DNA from: Sitta carolinensis
Taxonomy: Eukaryota > Chordata > Aves > Passeriformes > Sittidae
Length of the DNA stretch: 64,000 nt
Direction: 5' to 3'
Assembly: GCA_032173965.1 (NCBI GenBank)
Contig: CM063288.1
Coordinates: 19,689,501-19,753,500 of the forward strand
The notes below the pieces were generated by a model, which was not told where the DNA came from, made no database searches, and was given only the letters and a program-made list of their open reading frames with translations. Below, in pieces: positions 55,698-60,850 of the stretch. Within the stretch, counting starts at the first letter, position 1. Every line of letters starts with the position of its first letter. A program made the position numbers and the translations under genes.

Positions 55698-58600
55698 AGT
55701 AATAGACCTGTGATTGTTTAGCTTTGATCTTTTACACTGTGTTTCACAATTTGCTCTGTAATCATGTATTTCCTGTGGGAATCAGAAGGAAAATGCCTGG
55801 ACTTTTCCTATCTGGAATTGTGCAATATTGTGTGGAATGTATATTGCCTCAGTATTTAGACCTTAAAAGTTTGTAACTGCAAGATGCCAAATTTCAGACT
55901 CCCTGAGGTAAATAGGTTCTTGGTTTGCTAGGTGCTGAAACTGACAGGAAACTCTTTGTGTGAGAAATTATCAGTACAAAAGTAAAAATTCGTGCTCTAA
56001 TTTTTGGCACATAAAGTATTTAACACCAAGTTACTAATAGAAATGTTAAAATTAAGTTCAATTCCTATGTTCCTATGTTGCTTTTCAGATTCTGTCATCT
56101 TTGGCTATGTAAAGATCAGGGTTAAAGCTACTGTTGCTGGGAAGTTTGGAATATAGATTGAATAAGGTGAAAATGAGGTGACAGCTGGTAATCATTCTTC
56201 TTCAATGATGCAGTGATTGTTCATGGAGCAGTAGCAACATGAGTCTGCTAATTTCACACTCTTTGAGCCAAGTGCTTAGTGTCAAAACCAGCACCAGTCA
56301 GTAATGCAAATTGCTGTGATGGAGCAGCTTCCCAGCCTCTAAGACTCCCCCAGTAGAATTCTCTGCATATGCATTTCTTTTGAAACATCATAGATCCTGT
56401 TAATAAATGTTGAAAAGATGCAGTCCTGCTACTGCTTGATGAAGCTTTTGAGAGACTTAAAGAAGTTTGTTTACCCTGTACTTCAGTTGTTCCAGGAATC
56501 AAAAGTGGGAAAAATACAGCCATTTACCTTTCAGATTCAAGGTAATTTGGAAGAAAGTTAGAAACCATCTCGTGGGAAGGTTATGTTGTAGGGGAGTTGA
56601 TGATGAAAATATGCATGAAAACAGAAGATAGGGCAAAAACTATGGGTTTTTTTAAATCACATATAGCAGATTTTTACAGAGTGAATGGGAAAAAGACCAA
56701 AATGGTTATACTGACATTAGTAAGAGTCTTTGAGAAACAGAAAAACAATATTAAATATAAAATCACAGCAAGCATCAGGGTTGATTTTATAAATACACAT
56801 GCAAAGAATTACTAAGAGCTGAGAAACTGCATAGGATAAAACTGAACTTTTTCTTATCAGTTCATTTCTTTCAGTGTTTCTTTATAGTGGTTCATCGACT
56901 GACTGACACTCAGCATATTTCAGCTGCAGAGACATGACTGCTGGCCAGCTGTCTCTGCTGCTGATAGCAGAGTAGGATCCCTGTCTGGTCAGTAGGGGAT
57001 AGTTAAGGATTGGAAGCCTGATCACATAGGACAAGTGAGAGCTTGCTGTATCTCTGTCAGATAGGCAGACTTTGCTAGTCTGGTTATTAAGGGAGGAAAG
57101 TTCCTCAAGCCTCTTGATACCTGAACTTTGTATTTGGTTCAACACCTCAGCAGGCCAAGCTTCTGTCATGCCTTCTGTAAAGTGAATGGTTGTTTATTTT
57201 CATAACCTCTCATTAAAAGGCAATTTTTGTTGCTTCTTAGCCCAGAAACCTCAGTACTTTCATAAAAATCAGAAGTGTGAGATACAGAGAAATCTTACTA
57301 ATCTTCTGATCAATTTCTCTGTTCCTCAATTTATTCAGTCTTTATCCTACCTCTTGATTTCCTTTGGTAGTCTACAATGTTATCATGACCCTAATCCTGC
57401 ACGAGGTTGCCCTAGACCTTATTTCTGTGCCTATCTGTGCCTGTAATATGTAACCCTGGACCCCAGTCGGAGGGCTGTTCTTCTCCTTTGGGTATTTTGT
57501 CTTCAGAATGATTCTGGTTTGTATGCATTTACTGTGTGTGAAAAATTTTCCTGGACAGGAAACATTTTTTTCCAAAAATCATAATATCTTCTCAGCTGAG
57601 TTCCACTGTTCTTTTACATATTGTCTCACTGTTTAAACTGCAGTCCTGCTGGACTAATACACAGCTCTTTTCTCTCACAATCCTCAGCCCTATTCAGCAA
57701 CTGCTTACTGTACACTGAAACAATGGCACTGATTCTGTGTTTACTTTTTCATTATTCAGTCCTTTCTCCCCTTATGTATTTCTACATAAAGCAATGCTTG
57801 AAATAAACCCTACAAAAATAAAATTTAAAATTTTGTGAGTTTAAGTGTATCTTTTTAGTCCTTTGTCTTAAGTGCAGTATGTATCACTTATCTGTGGCTT
57901 GTGCTAGGGCTTTATATCTGCTCACAGGTGTAAAAAATTCAAGGTAAAGCAATAGAAATAATTATGGTATTCAGGTACCCAGACCCCAAGACAGTCTATG
58001 GTAATAAAGGATGTAGATATCCTAAAAATTTTCTTTACTGATTCATTCCACTATATGCTTCCTACTTAATTTAGTATCTTTTATGATTATTTTTTCTGCT
58101 TTTTTTTTTTTTTTTGAATGGTGTAAATTCTAATATCTATAAATTTTCCTCTCTTTTTATGAGAGGTGTTTTAAATATTTTATTATGCTTACAGTTATCT
58201 GTCTCTGGCTCCTCACCCCACTGTCCCACAATAAAAGAAAGTAAAGTTTCTGATTGTGCAAAATTATTAATAACTCAAAGGCAAGTTATGATTAAAGAAG
58301 TTGTTTTGGGAGTGATTTTATTTTAATACATTCTGAGTTGGAATCCTGTTTGAATTAGGCACACTTTCTTTTTGAGGCCTGTTTTCCTTGCCTGGACTGT
58401 GCCAAGTGGTCAACAGTGAGAGTGTAAGGTCCTGGAGAATTTCTGGGTATTGGTAACATCGTAAAAATTGGAGTCACTACTGTGGGGTGCTAAGTGTTCT
58501 TGTGCACAATTCAGTAAAAGCTGGGGACATTGAGGTCTGTGCTGCAGAGTCAGTTTCAGTTTCTGCAGAATCTTTCTGATTCAAAACTATGTTTTTTAGC

Positions 58601-60850
58601 TTTTAGGGGATATATTGTTCGTAAAAACTACACAAGATTGAAAATCAGCACTGAGTGTGTAGCAGATCCTCAGCTTACAAGCAGCTGCTCTACTTCTGAT
58701 TTTGGTTGTGAAGAGACTGGTAAGTTGAATCTTTTGCTATCTATTCTTTAACAAAAGTGATTTCCCACACAGTAAGATTTAAAAGGAGCAGGTTTGTCAT
58801 CACGATTCAGCCAGCTCTTAGAAAATCTGCTATATTCTGAGAATGACCACCTGTAGGTTAGCAAGTTCTCCCTCCAGCTTAGTCATCTCATTGATCTCCC
58901 AATTAGTGAAAAGGTGCTATTTGCTCTGGATTGCTGTCCTGTTTTTTGTGCACTTCTTGAAAGTGGCCAGAATACTGTAGATTGCAGACAGAACTGCAAG
59001 TGCTCAGCATTTCAGCATTCACTGCAGTGCATGTTATTAAATGTCCAAGAGTAGAAAGTTACCCTTCTGTGCCTATAAATCTCCATGCAGACCAGCAATG
59101 AGACAGGGAAAAGAGCTGTCAAGAGCAGATGGACAAGTAACTGACAGAAAGCCTAGGAATGCTGTAAACCATAGTGGTTGCTCTCTTTTTTGAAGAGAAA
59201 AGGTATTTTACCACTCTAAGCAATGGATTCACTTCAGACAAATCTTCCCATGACACTTCCTTAGGTGTGTGAGGCAAAAGGGATCTGTTACGTCTGACTC
59301 ACCAACATTGTTCTAGGATGGGTGGCTGCATTTGCAGGACTAATCCCTTTCATTAATTTCAGTGACTGAGAGTTATAAGATCTCTCCTGCTGAAACCATT
59401 CTGGAGAAGTTAATGGTTGTTTCTCTTTCCGTGTATGCTCATAGTGTTGAGTTTTGTTAACTTACATGCTAATTCTGCTACATGCCCTTGAGCATTATTG
59501 CAGAACTTTGTTCAAGTGTAGCCACCTGCATTCTTGCAGGTTAATAGTACTCCGAGAATCTTTCCCTTGAATCAAGTATTCTGTTTCTGCAAGAAAAAGG
59601 TTCAGGCCATTGGACGAGGACTAAATAAATAAATAAATAGTTTCAGTAATGATTTTGAGGGTAAAGAACAAGCCACTGCATTTTACCATCATAGCTGTGT
59701 TTTGGGGTTGCTTGACTGCTCACTGGGGAATGAGTTTCCTAATTTATATTTTTCTTCATGCACATGCAGCACCTTCTGTTTCTTACAGTCTTTAAGGGGT
59801 GTGTATCTTGTGATCTCTTTAGGACTATTGATCATGTGTTCGCTTGTTCTCCAGTCTGCACTGATGGTTGAAAGCAAGAGTTAATAAGATCGCTACTGTC
59901 AGTTTTCTTTGGCATCCAGAATTATAATTATTTACGATGTAAATAGGCTTTTTCATCTGGACTTGTTTGGAAGCACAGAGCCTCTTTAAACTTTTTTATT
60001 CATTTATTTCGTGTATAGGAATGGTTTTCTTCCATATTTTGCGTTAAAATGTCCCTGGAATTCTTTCTTACTCACCAAACAAATATATTTGGATTTGGTA
60101 CAACTTGGCTTAATTGTACATCTTTTGAGGCTCACAGAGGTTTTATAGTTTGGTTACTGTTGAGGTGGATTTGGACTCTGTAAAGTACATATATACAGCC
60201 TTTAAAGACATTTAGCCACCAAACTTACATTGAAATCAGTGTCTAAATCATTTAGATATTTGACCTGAAGATGCCTATGTAAAATACATTAGCCATTCAG
60301 GTCTTGCAGCCAGTCCTTGTTGCAGTCTACAGTCAGATAGATAAGTAAATTCTTTTACCTGGAGTTGGGAAACTGCCATTACTGCTGGCAATTCTTAATT
60401 TAACCCAAACAAAAGCTGCACATTTTTTGCCTAATCCCATACATTTCTCAGCAATGGCCTCAGGTTCCAGTGGTTTCAGCAAGACTTGAAAATGTCAGCA
60501 TTTCACAGGTTATGTTCAGAACCCTGGGACTAAATCCAGTAACTTAGTTCCCATAAATAAAGCATCACTTTTTCATGTAGCTGTTGGCTGTTGTTTCAAG
60601 CACGTGGCTGTTCGGTCATACAAGACACTTGTAGGAAACAGAAAGGGGCAGATGCTTAACACAGTAGGTGGAAGTCTGACCCTAGAGAAGGGGTCAGATG
60701 TGGCTCAATGTGGCTTCATGTACTCTGGCACTAAAGTATAGAAAATAAAGTACTATTTTCTTTCATTTCTTCTAATTTCTTTTTATTTTTATTTCTTTTT
60801 CTTTTTTTTCCCCTAACTGTGAGTTTTAGAAATTGAGAATGAGCTTAAAG
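825..60850 (+). CDS. MYO3B: MYO3B, myosin-IIIb (kinase-myosin fusion), partial, spliced over 21 confident exons plus a probable microexon
   Basis: Class III myosins are actin motors with an N-terminal Ser/Thr kinase. They act at the tips of actin protrusions in photoreceptors and inner-ear hair cells (family knowledge). Joining the exons listed separately gives 891 complete codons with no stop and compatible phase at every junction. Fragment residues 1-51 are the kinase C-lobe end, 52-84 the linker, about 85-775 the motor, about 785-870 three IQ motifs, and the remainder early tail. P-loop GESGAGKT (164-171), switch [11 protein letters not shown] (214-223) and switch II DIFGFE (450-455) are intact. 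The TEDS-rule position is Glu393, 16 residues before DAMSKALY, so this site is constitutively acidic. Stretches such as [38 protein letters not shown] and [14 protein letters not shown] point to MYO3B over MYO3A (from memory, not aligned). The kinase N-terminus and C-terminal tail are outside the window. No promoter or polyadenylation site of the gene is visible. Confidence 0.96.
3639..3656. repeat. 18-bp perfect palindrome
   Basis: CTAGCAGTGCACTGCTAG equals its own reverse complement. It lies in the first long intron and does not belong to a recognised element. Confidence 0.9.
6914..6966 (+). mobile_element. Short CR1 LINE fragment (probable)
   Basis: The stretch gaggtttagactggagaca, followed by ggaagaagattcttcacaga, resembles the CR1 3' region (aggtttaggttggat..., aggttcttcac). 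It is short and diverged, so the call is tentative. Confidence 0.35.
7480..7552 (+). mobile_element. CR1 LINE 3' end
   Basis: It ends cttctaacccaaaccatcct then gtggttctata, the standard end of avian CR1 elements on the sense strand. It is a 5'-truncated copy, as most CR1 insertions are. Confidence 0.65.
8657..8720. repeat. A/C-rich low-complexity tract
   Basis: Irregular runs of A separated by C blocks (caaaa, caaaaccc, cccaaa) extend over about 60 bases. There are no coding features. A similar tract lies at about 30256-30310. Confidence 0.85.
10096..10112 (+). repeat. T17 homopolymer
   Basis: Seventeen consecutive T residues lie about 290 bases upstream of the linker exon. Confidence 0.9.
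10405..10501 (+). CDS. MYO3B: MYO3B exon: kinase-motor linker
   Basis: The acceptor is tttccag. One base completes Arg, then 32 codons follow, beginning [12 protein letters not shown] and ending [12 protein letters not shown]. The donor is GAG|GTACTG in phase 0. The basic stretch followed by an acidic one is the short linker leading to the SH3-like start of the motor. It reads directly into the next exon ([11 protein letters not shown]). Confidence 0.95.
10502..11386 (+). other. MYO3B intron
   Basis: This is an AT-rich intron of 885 bases. I see nothing in it beyond splice sites. Confidence 0.85.
11387..11503 (+). CDS. MYO3B: MYO3B exon: motor N-terminus
   Basis: This is a 117-nt, 39-codon, phase 0-0 exon with acceptor cttctcag and donor CAG|GTAAGA. 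It encodes [20 protein letters not shown] and then [19 protein letters not shown]. The motif [14 protein letters not shown] is the first conserved block of the myosin head, next to the nucleotide pocket. Confidence 0.97.
11504..12360 (+). other. MYO3B intron
   Basis: This is an intron of 857 bases between two phase-0 motor exons. No repeat or extra exon was recognised. Confidence 0.85.
12361..12465 (+). CDS. MYO3B: MYO3B exon: motor, PPHIFA block
   Basis: This is a 105-nt, 35-codon, phase 0-0 exon with acceptor caaatttag and donor CAG|GTAAGA. It encodes [20 protein letters not shown] and then the ADAAYQSM helix. PPHIFA-D-AY is an invariant myosin motif just before the P-loop. Only the first six bases differ from a long C-rich stretch around 12401-12407, so the frame is well anchored. 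Confidence 0.97.
12466..14966 (+). other. MYO3B intron, 2.5 kb
   Basis: This is the intron before the P-loop exon. No recognisable mobile element is seen. A short T run at 13681-13690 is the only simple-sequence feature noted. Confidence 0.85.
14967..15050 (+). CDS. MYO3B: MYO3B exon: P-loop (Walker A)
   Basis: This is an 84-nt, 28-codon, phase 0-0 exon. It carries the ATP phosphate-binding loop GESGAGKT at 14982-15005, followed by [15 protein letters not shown]. The acceptor is gtgttcag and the donor AAG|GTATTT. An intact P-loop lysine and threonine argue for an active ATPase. Confidence 0.98.
15051..15734 (+). other. MYO3B intron
   Basis: This is an AT-rich intron of 684 bases with an AAG acceptor. 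Nothing else is seen. Confidence 0.85.
15735..15937 (+). CDS. MYO3B: MYO3B exon: switch I
   Basis: This exon has 67 codons plus two bases. It contains loop-1 sequence [14 protein letters not shown], the VEAFGNACT helix, and switch [11 protein letters not shown] at about 15816-15845. It ends [15 protein letters not shown]. The acceptor is the less common AAG (tctgtcaag). The donor is GT|GTAGGT, chosen because it joins in frame to [10 protein letters not shown] at 16306. A second donor-like GTATAT four bases downstream would give an immediate TAG. Confidence 0.96.
15938..16305 (+). other. MYO3B intron with two adjacent donor-like sites
   Basis: This is an intron of 368 bases beginning GTAGGTATAT. 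The first GT keeps the frame. The second, at 15942, would add V-stop to the preceding exon. Confidence 0.85.
16306..16404 (+). CDS. MYO3B: MYO3B exon: upper 50-kDa subdomain
   Basis: The acceptor follows a strong pyrimidine tract (t10 then cccag). One base completes Val, then [20 protein letters not shown] and [12 protein letters not shown] follow. The exon ends on two bases of Arg, with donor [20 protein letters not shown] is a universal myosin block in which the next conserved element after switch I begins. Confidence 0.96.
16405..17002 (+). other. MYO3B intron
   Basis: This is an intron of 598 bases with a pyrimidine-rich 3' end (ctttctccctctctgtttag). Nothing else is seen. Confidence 0.85.
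17003..17117 (+). CDS. MYO3B: MYO3B exon: upper 50-kDa subdomain, continued
   Basis: One base completes Arg, then 38 codons follow: [20 protein letters not shown] and [18 protein letters not shown]. The acceptor is tctgtttag and the donor GAG|GTAAGA, in phase 0. The F..I..-GF block is the conserved helix before the loop that leads to the cardiomyopathy loop. Confidence 0.97.
17118..17481 (+). other. MYO3B intron
   Basis: This is an intron of 364 bases with no recognisable content. Confidence 0.85.
17482..17608 (+). CDS. MYO3B: MYO3B exon: VYRIL helix and surface loop
   Basis: This exon has 42 codons plus one base, with acceptor ttttacag and donor ATG|GTATAT. It encodes [20 protein letters not shown] and then [20 protein letters not shown]. 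The second half is typical of MYO3B, whereas MYO3A has a different loop here (family knowledge). It joins in phase 1 to the next exon after an intron of only 142 bases. Confidence 0.97.
17751..17961 (+). CDS. MYO3B: MYO3B exon: cardiomyopathy loop, TEDS site; ends at a GC donor
   Basis: This is the longest exon here (211 nt, 69 full codons) and is CpG-richer than its surroundings. It includes [15 protein letters not shown] and then [20 protein letters not shown]. Glu at 17825-17827 sits at the TEDS position. The exon ends ...ata tg before GCAAGT, a non-canonical GC donor. The split codon TG|C (Cys) is completed at 19032. The only nearby GT (17966) would shift the frame and give a stop in the next exon. 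Confidence 0.96.
17962..19031 (+). other. MYO3B GC-AG intron
   Basis: This is an intron of 1,070 bases starting GCAAGT and ending catgcag. GC-AG introns are about one percent of vertebrate introns and are processed by the major spliceosome (established knowledge). No mobile element is seen inside. Confidence 0.88.
19032..19179 (+). CDS. MYO3B: MYO3B exon: switch II and relay helix
   Basis: The first base completes Cys, then 49 codons follow. Switch II DIFGFE is at 19066-19083. It is followed by [20 protein letters not shown], the relay helix that passes nucleotide state to the converter. The acceptor is cacatgcag and the donor CAG|GTAAAT, in phase 0. Confidence 0.98.
19416..19569 (+). CDS. 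MYO3B: MYO3B exon: lower 50-kDa subdomain
   Basis: This exon has 51 codons plus one base, with acceptor ttttgtag and donor TTG|GTATGT. It encodes [20 protein letters not shown], the [20 protein letters not shown] helix pair, and [11 protein letters not shown]. The LLDEE-RFP motif is universal in myosins. Confidence 0.97.
19570..20071 (+). other. MYO3B intron
   Basis: This is an intron of 502 bases with no recognisable content. Confidence 0.85.
20072..20160 (+). CDS. MYO3B: MYO3B exon: FxIxHYAGKV block
   Basis: Two bases complete Asp, then 29 codons follow: [20 protein letters not shown] and FGIQHYAGK. The acceptor is aatgtctag and the donor AAG|GTAAGG. F-I-HYAGKV is a strongly conserved motor motif, completed by the next exon (VLYD). 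Confidence 0.97.
20161..21632 (+). other. MYO3B intron, 1.5 kb
   Basis: This is an AT-rich intron with no recognisable repeat or exon. Confidence 0.85.
21633..21762 (+). CDS. MYO3B: MYO3B exon: start of loop 2 region
   Basis: This exon has 43 codons plus one base, with acceptor cccacattag and donor CAG|GTATGT. It encodes [36 protein letters not shown] and SSPLTKT. KNRD-LP is the conserved block before loop 2, the surface loop that contacts actin. It joins in phase 1 across an 11.4-kb intron to GNLAQ at 33215. Confidence 0.97.
25476..25514 (+). repeat. Direct repeat pair, 16 bp, period 23
   Basis: TATATCATTGCTAATA occurs at 25476-25491 and again at 25499-25514. It is a small local duplication in the largest intron. 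Confidence 0.85.
26942..26959. repeat. 18-bp AT-rich perfect palindrome
   Basis: GCTTTATATATATAAAGC is self-complementary and has an alternating TA core. Confidence 0.88.
30256..30310. repeat. A/C-rich low-complexity tract
   Basis: This is a series of caaa/caaaa units with ccc blocks, similar in style to 8657-8720. Confidence 0.85.
33215..33294 (+). CDS. MYO3B: MYO3B exon: loop 2, basic stretch
   Basis: This is an 80-nt exon. Two bases complete Gly, then [20 protein letters not shown] and SAGRIK follow. The acceptor is tgaacag and the donor AAG|GTTAGT, in phase 0. The segment is Arg-rich and variable between species, as expected of loop 2, whose charge affects actin affinity (general myosin knowledge). 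Candidate cassette exons lie between it and the next constitutive exon. Confidence 0.94.
34900..34940 (+). repeat. Two-copy tandem duplication, 21-bp period
   Basis: GTTGTAATTATATAAATTCA occurs at 34900-34919 and again at 34921-34940 with no mismatch, indicating a recent duplication. Confidence 0.92.
36391..36411 (+). CDS. MYO3B: Candidate 21-nt cassette microexon in loop 2 of MYO3B
   Basis: The 21 bases between ...tttgcatgcag and |GTAAGA encode SPKYLLK. The segment is phase 0-0, so it could be inserted between GRIK (33294) and VDTMEV (37451) without changing the frame. It would lengthen loop 2 by seven residues and add two lysines. Only the sites and frame support it. I do not recall it in the mammalian protein, and chance occurrence is possible. 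Confidence 0.35.
37451..37528 (+). CDS. MYO3B: MYO3B exon: loop 2 C-terminal part
   Basis: This is a 78-nt, 26-codon, phase 0-0 exon with acceptor tgtcttccag and donor AGG|GTACAA. It encodes [20 protein letters not shown] and MASYFR. KRQT-(A/V)ASYFR is the conserved end of loop 2 entering the actin-binding helix-loop-helix. Confidence 0.96.
37529..39344 (+). other. MYO3B intron, 1.8 kb
   Basis: This is an intron following the weak GTACAA donor. A T run lies near 39042-39055. No other content was recognised. Confidence 0.85.
39345..39550 (+). CDS. MYO3B: MYO3B exon: actin-binding region, SH1/SH2 helices, converter start
   Basis: This exon has 68 codons plus two bases, with acceptor tcctcactag and donor [28 protein letters not shown] is followed by CIKPND, the strongly conserved block after loop 2. 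The SH1-region helices [17 protein letters not shown] and then [14 protein letters not shown] follow. FEEFVKR distinguishes MYO3B from MYO3A (remembered as FANFIKR). Confidence 0.98.
40330..40770 (+). mobile_element. Decayed CR1 LINE, reverse-transcriptase region
   Basis: Translation shows [20 protein letters not shown] followed by [10 protein letters not shown]. This matches the CR1 RT block where the catalytic-domain motif normally reads LDFSKAFDTV. A frameshift follows, after which a second frame gives the downstream block around [16 protein letters not shown] (normally ...VTSGVPQGS). It is a non-functional internal fragment without a recognised 3' end nearby. Confidence 0.75.
45270..45522 (+). 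mobile_element. CR1 LINE 3' end, about 250 bp
   Basis: It contains ggttcttcacccagagggtg, gggcactggaacaggc, aagtggtcacagcaccaagc, cacatggtgtgactcttggg and ccttccaactcagagtattc then tgtgaatg. Together these are the last part of a CR1 element in sense orientation. It is the best-preserved CR1 in the window. Confidence 0.9.
46155..46470 (-). mobile_element. Probable solo LTR of an endogenous retrovirus
   Basis: On the minus strand a TATA box (CTATAAAAG, 46239-46247) is followed about 15 bases later by AATAAA (46219-46224), the compact U3-R layout of a retroviral LTR. The element is bounded by TG at 46155 and CA at 46470. It is about 315 bases long and has a few CpGs. No flanking target-site duplication was found, so the ends are approximate. 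No internal retroviral genes are present. Confidence 0.5.
47765..47876 (+). CDS. MYO3B: MYO3B exon: converter
   Basis: One base completes Arg, then 37 codons follow: [20 protein letters not shown] and [17 protein letters not shown]. The acceptor is tcatttttcag and the donor AAG|GTAGAG, in phase 0. The GKTK|VFLK junction is the standard end of the converter. The exon lies between two CR1 fragments of opposite orientation. Confidence 0.97.
47877..48964 (+). other. MYO3B intron with antisense CR1
   Basis: This is an intron of 1,088 bases containing a minus-strand CR1 3' end at about 48590-48718, some 250 bases upstream of the IQ1 exon. Confidence 0.85.
48590..48718 (-). mobile_element. CR1 LINE 3' end, antisense
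   Basis: On the plus strand, ggatcacagaatatactgag then ttggaagggacctgcaagga is the reverse complement of the CR1 terminus. It continues to the ttagcaccatgctctaagca motif of some CR1 subfamilies. Orientation is opposite to the copies at 45270 and 54918. Confidence 0.85.
48965..49127 (+). CDS. MYO3B: MYO3B exon: lever arm start and IQ1
   Basis: This exon has 54 codons plus one base, with acceptor cattacag and donor CAG|GTAAAT. It encodes [20 protein letters not shown], then the degenerate IQ1 [17 protein letters not shown], then [12 protein letters not shown], the first residues of IQ2. IQ motifs bind calmodulin-type light chains. The exon ends inside IQ2 after the Ser codon. Confidence 0.97.
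49128..49827 (+). other. MYO3B intron with sense G-quadruplex motif
   Basis: This is an intron of 700 bases. A GGGT-repeat tract at 49678-49693 lies about 135 bases upstream of the IQ2 exon acceptor. Confidence 0.85.
49678..49693 (+). repeat. GGGT-repeat G-quadruplex motif
   Basis: GGGTGGGTGGGTGGGG gives four G runs with single-base T loops, the most stable class of intramolecular quadruplex (established biophysics). More G runs follow at about 49705-49714. Confidence 0.92.
49828..49908 (+). CDS. MYO3B: MYO3B exon: IQ2 (single IQ-repeat unit)
   Basis: This is an 81-nt, phase 1-1 exon of exactly 27 codons. It encodes (A)[17 protein letters not shown] and TDAAIHIQA, followed by one base. The acceptor is gtatttttag and the donor CAG|GTAATT. 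Its boundaries fall at the same place in two successive IQ motifs (IQ[S/A]-A[W/F]RGY), so it is one exact repeat unit. Confidence 0.96.
51647..51683 (+). repeat. Microsatellite, AAT/AAC trinucleotide mix
   Basis: These are ATA/ATAACA-type repeats: aataataataacaataac, followed by further aac/aat units. Confidence 0.9.
52099..52125 (-). repeat. C-rich stretch; G-quadruplex-like on minus strand
   Basis: The minus strand carries G5-CC-G5-A-G3 and, eight bases later, another G3. The last loop is slightly longer than the usual limit, so quadruplex formation is less certain. Confidence 0.7.
53017..53032 (+). repeat. A16 homopolymer
   Basis: Sixteen consecutive A residues lie inside the IQ2-IQ3 intron. 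Confidence 0.9.
54242..54256 (+). repeat. Short TG dinucleotide repeat
   Basis: About seven TG units lie between 54242 and 54256. Confidence 0.9.
54918..55097 (+). mobile_element. CR1 LINE 3' end
   Basis: The stretches ggtcaaagcaccaagtctga, ttcaagaagcgtttgggcaa, aggcacatggtgtgactctt and gtcccttccaactcagcatg are the sense-strand CR1 terminus. It is 5'-truncated. Confidence 0.9.
55656..55693 (+). repeat. T38 homopolymer
   Basis: Thirty-eight consecutive T residues. It could be the complement of a poly(A) tail of a minus-strand retroposed copy, but no gene-like body is recognisable to its right. Confidence 0.92.
58600..58719 (+). CDS. MYO3B: MYO3B exon: IQ3 and start of tail
   Basis: This is a 120-nt exon (39 full codons, phase 1-1) with acceptor gttttttag and donor CTG|GTAAGT. 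It begins (A)[16 protein letters not shown], completing a consensus third IQ motif. It then becomes Ser/Thr/Cys-rich ([20 protein letters not shown], then EET). That second part is tail sequence that I cannot match to the remembered human tail. A second possible acceptor seven bases downstream would shift the frame. Confidence 0.88.
59622..59639 (+). repeat. AAAT tetranucleotide repeat
   Basis: Four to five AAAT units (taaataaataaataaata). Confidence 0.9.
60830..60850 (+). CDS. MYO3B: Probable 21-nt tail microexon of MYO3B
   Basis: An unusually pyrimidine-rich tract (about 60775-60815) leads to gagttttag. The following 21 bases are phase 1-1 relative to the preceding exon and read (E)IENELK before the donor AAG|GTACTT. 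That donor resembles the GTACTG donors used earlier in this gene. The acidic peptide would extend the tail by seven residues in frame. Support is sites and phase only. Confidence 0.45.

Larger units (their letters stand above)
49909..58599 (+). other. MYO3B intron, 8.7 kb
   Basis: This intron separates IQ2 from IQ3. It holds a CR1 3' end (54918-55097), a T38 run (55656), an A16 run (53017), an ATT/AAC-type microsatellite (51647), a GT tract (54242) and a C-rich stretch (52099-52125). Confidence 0.83.
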
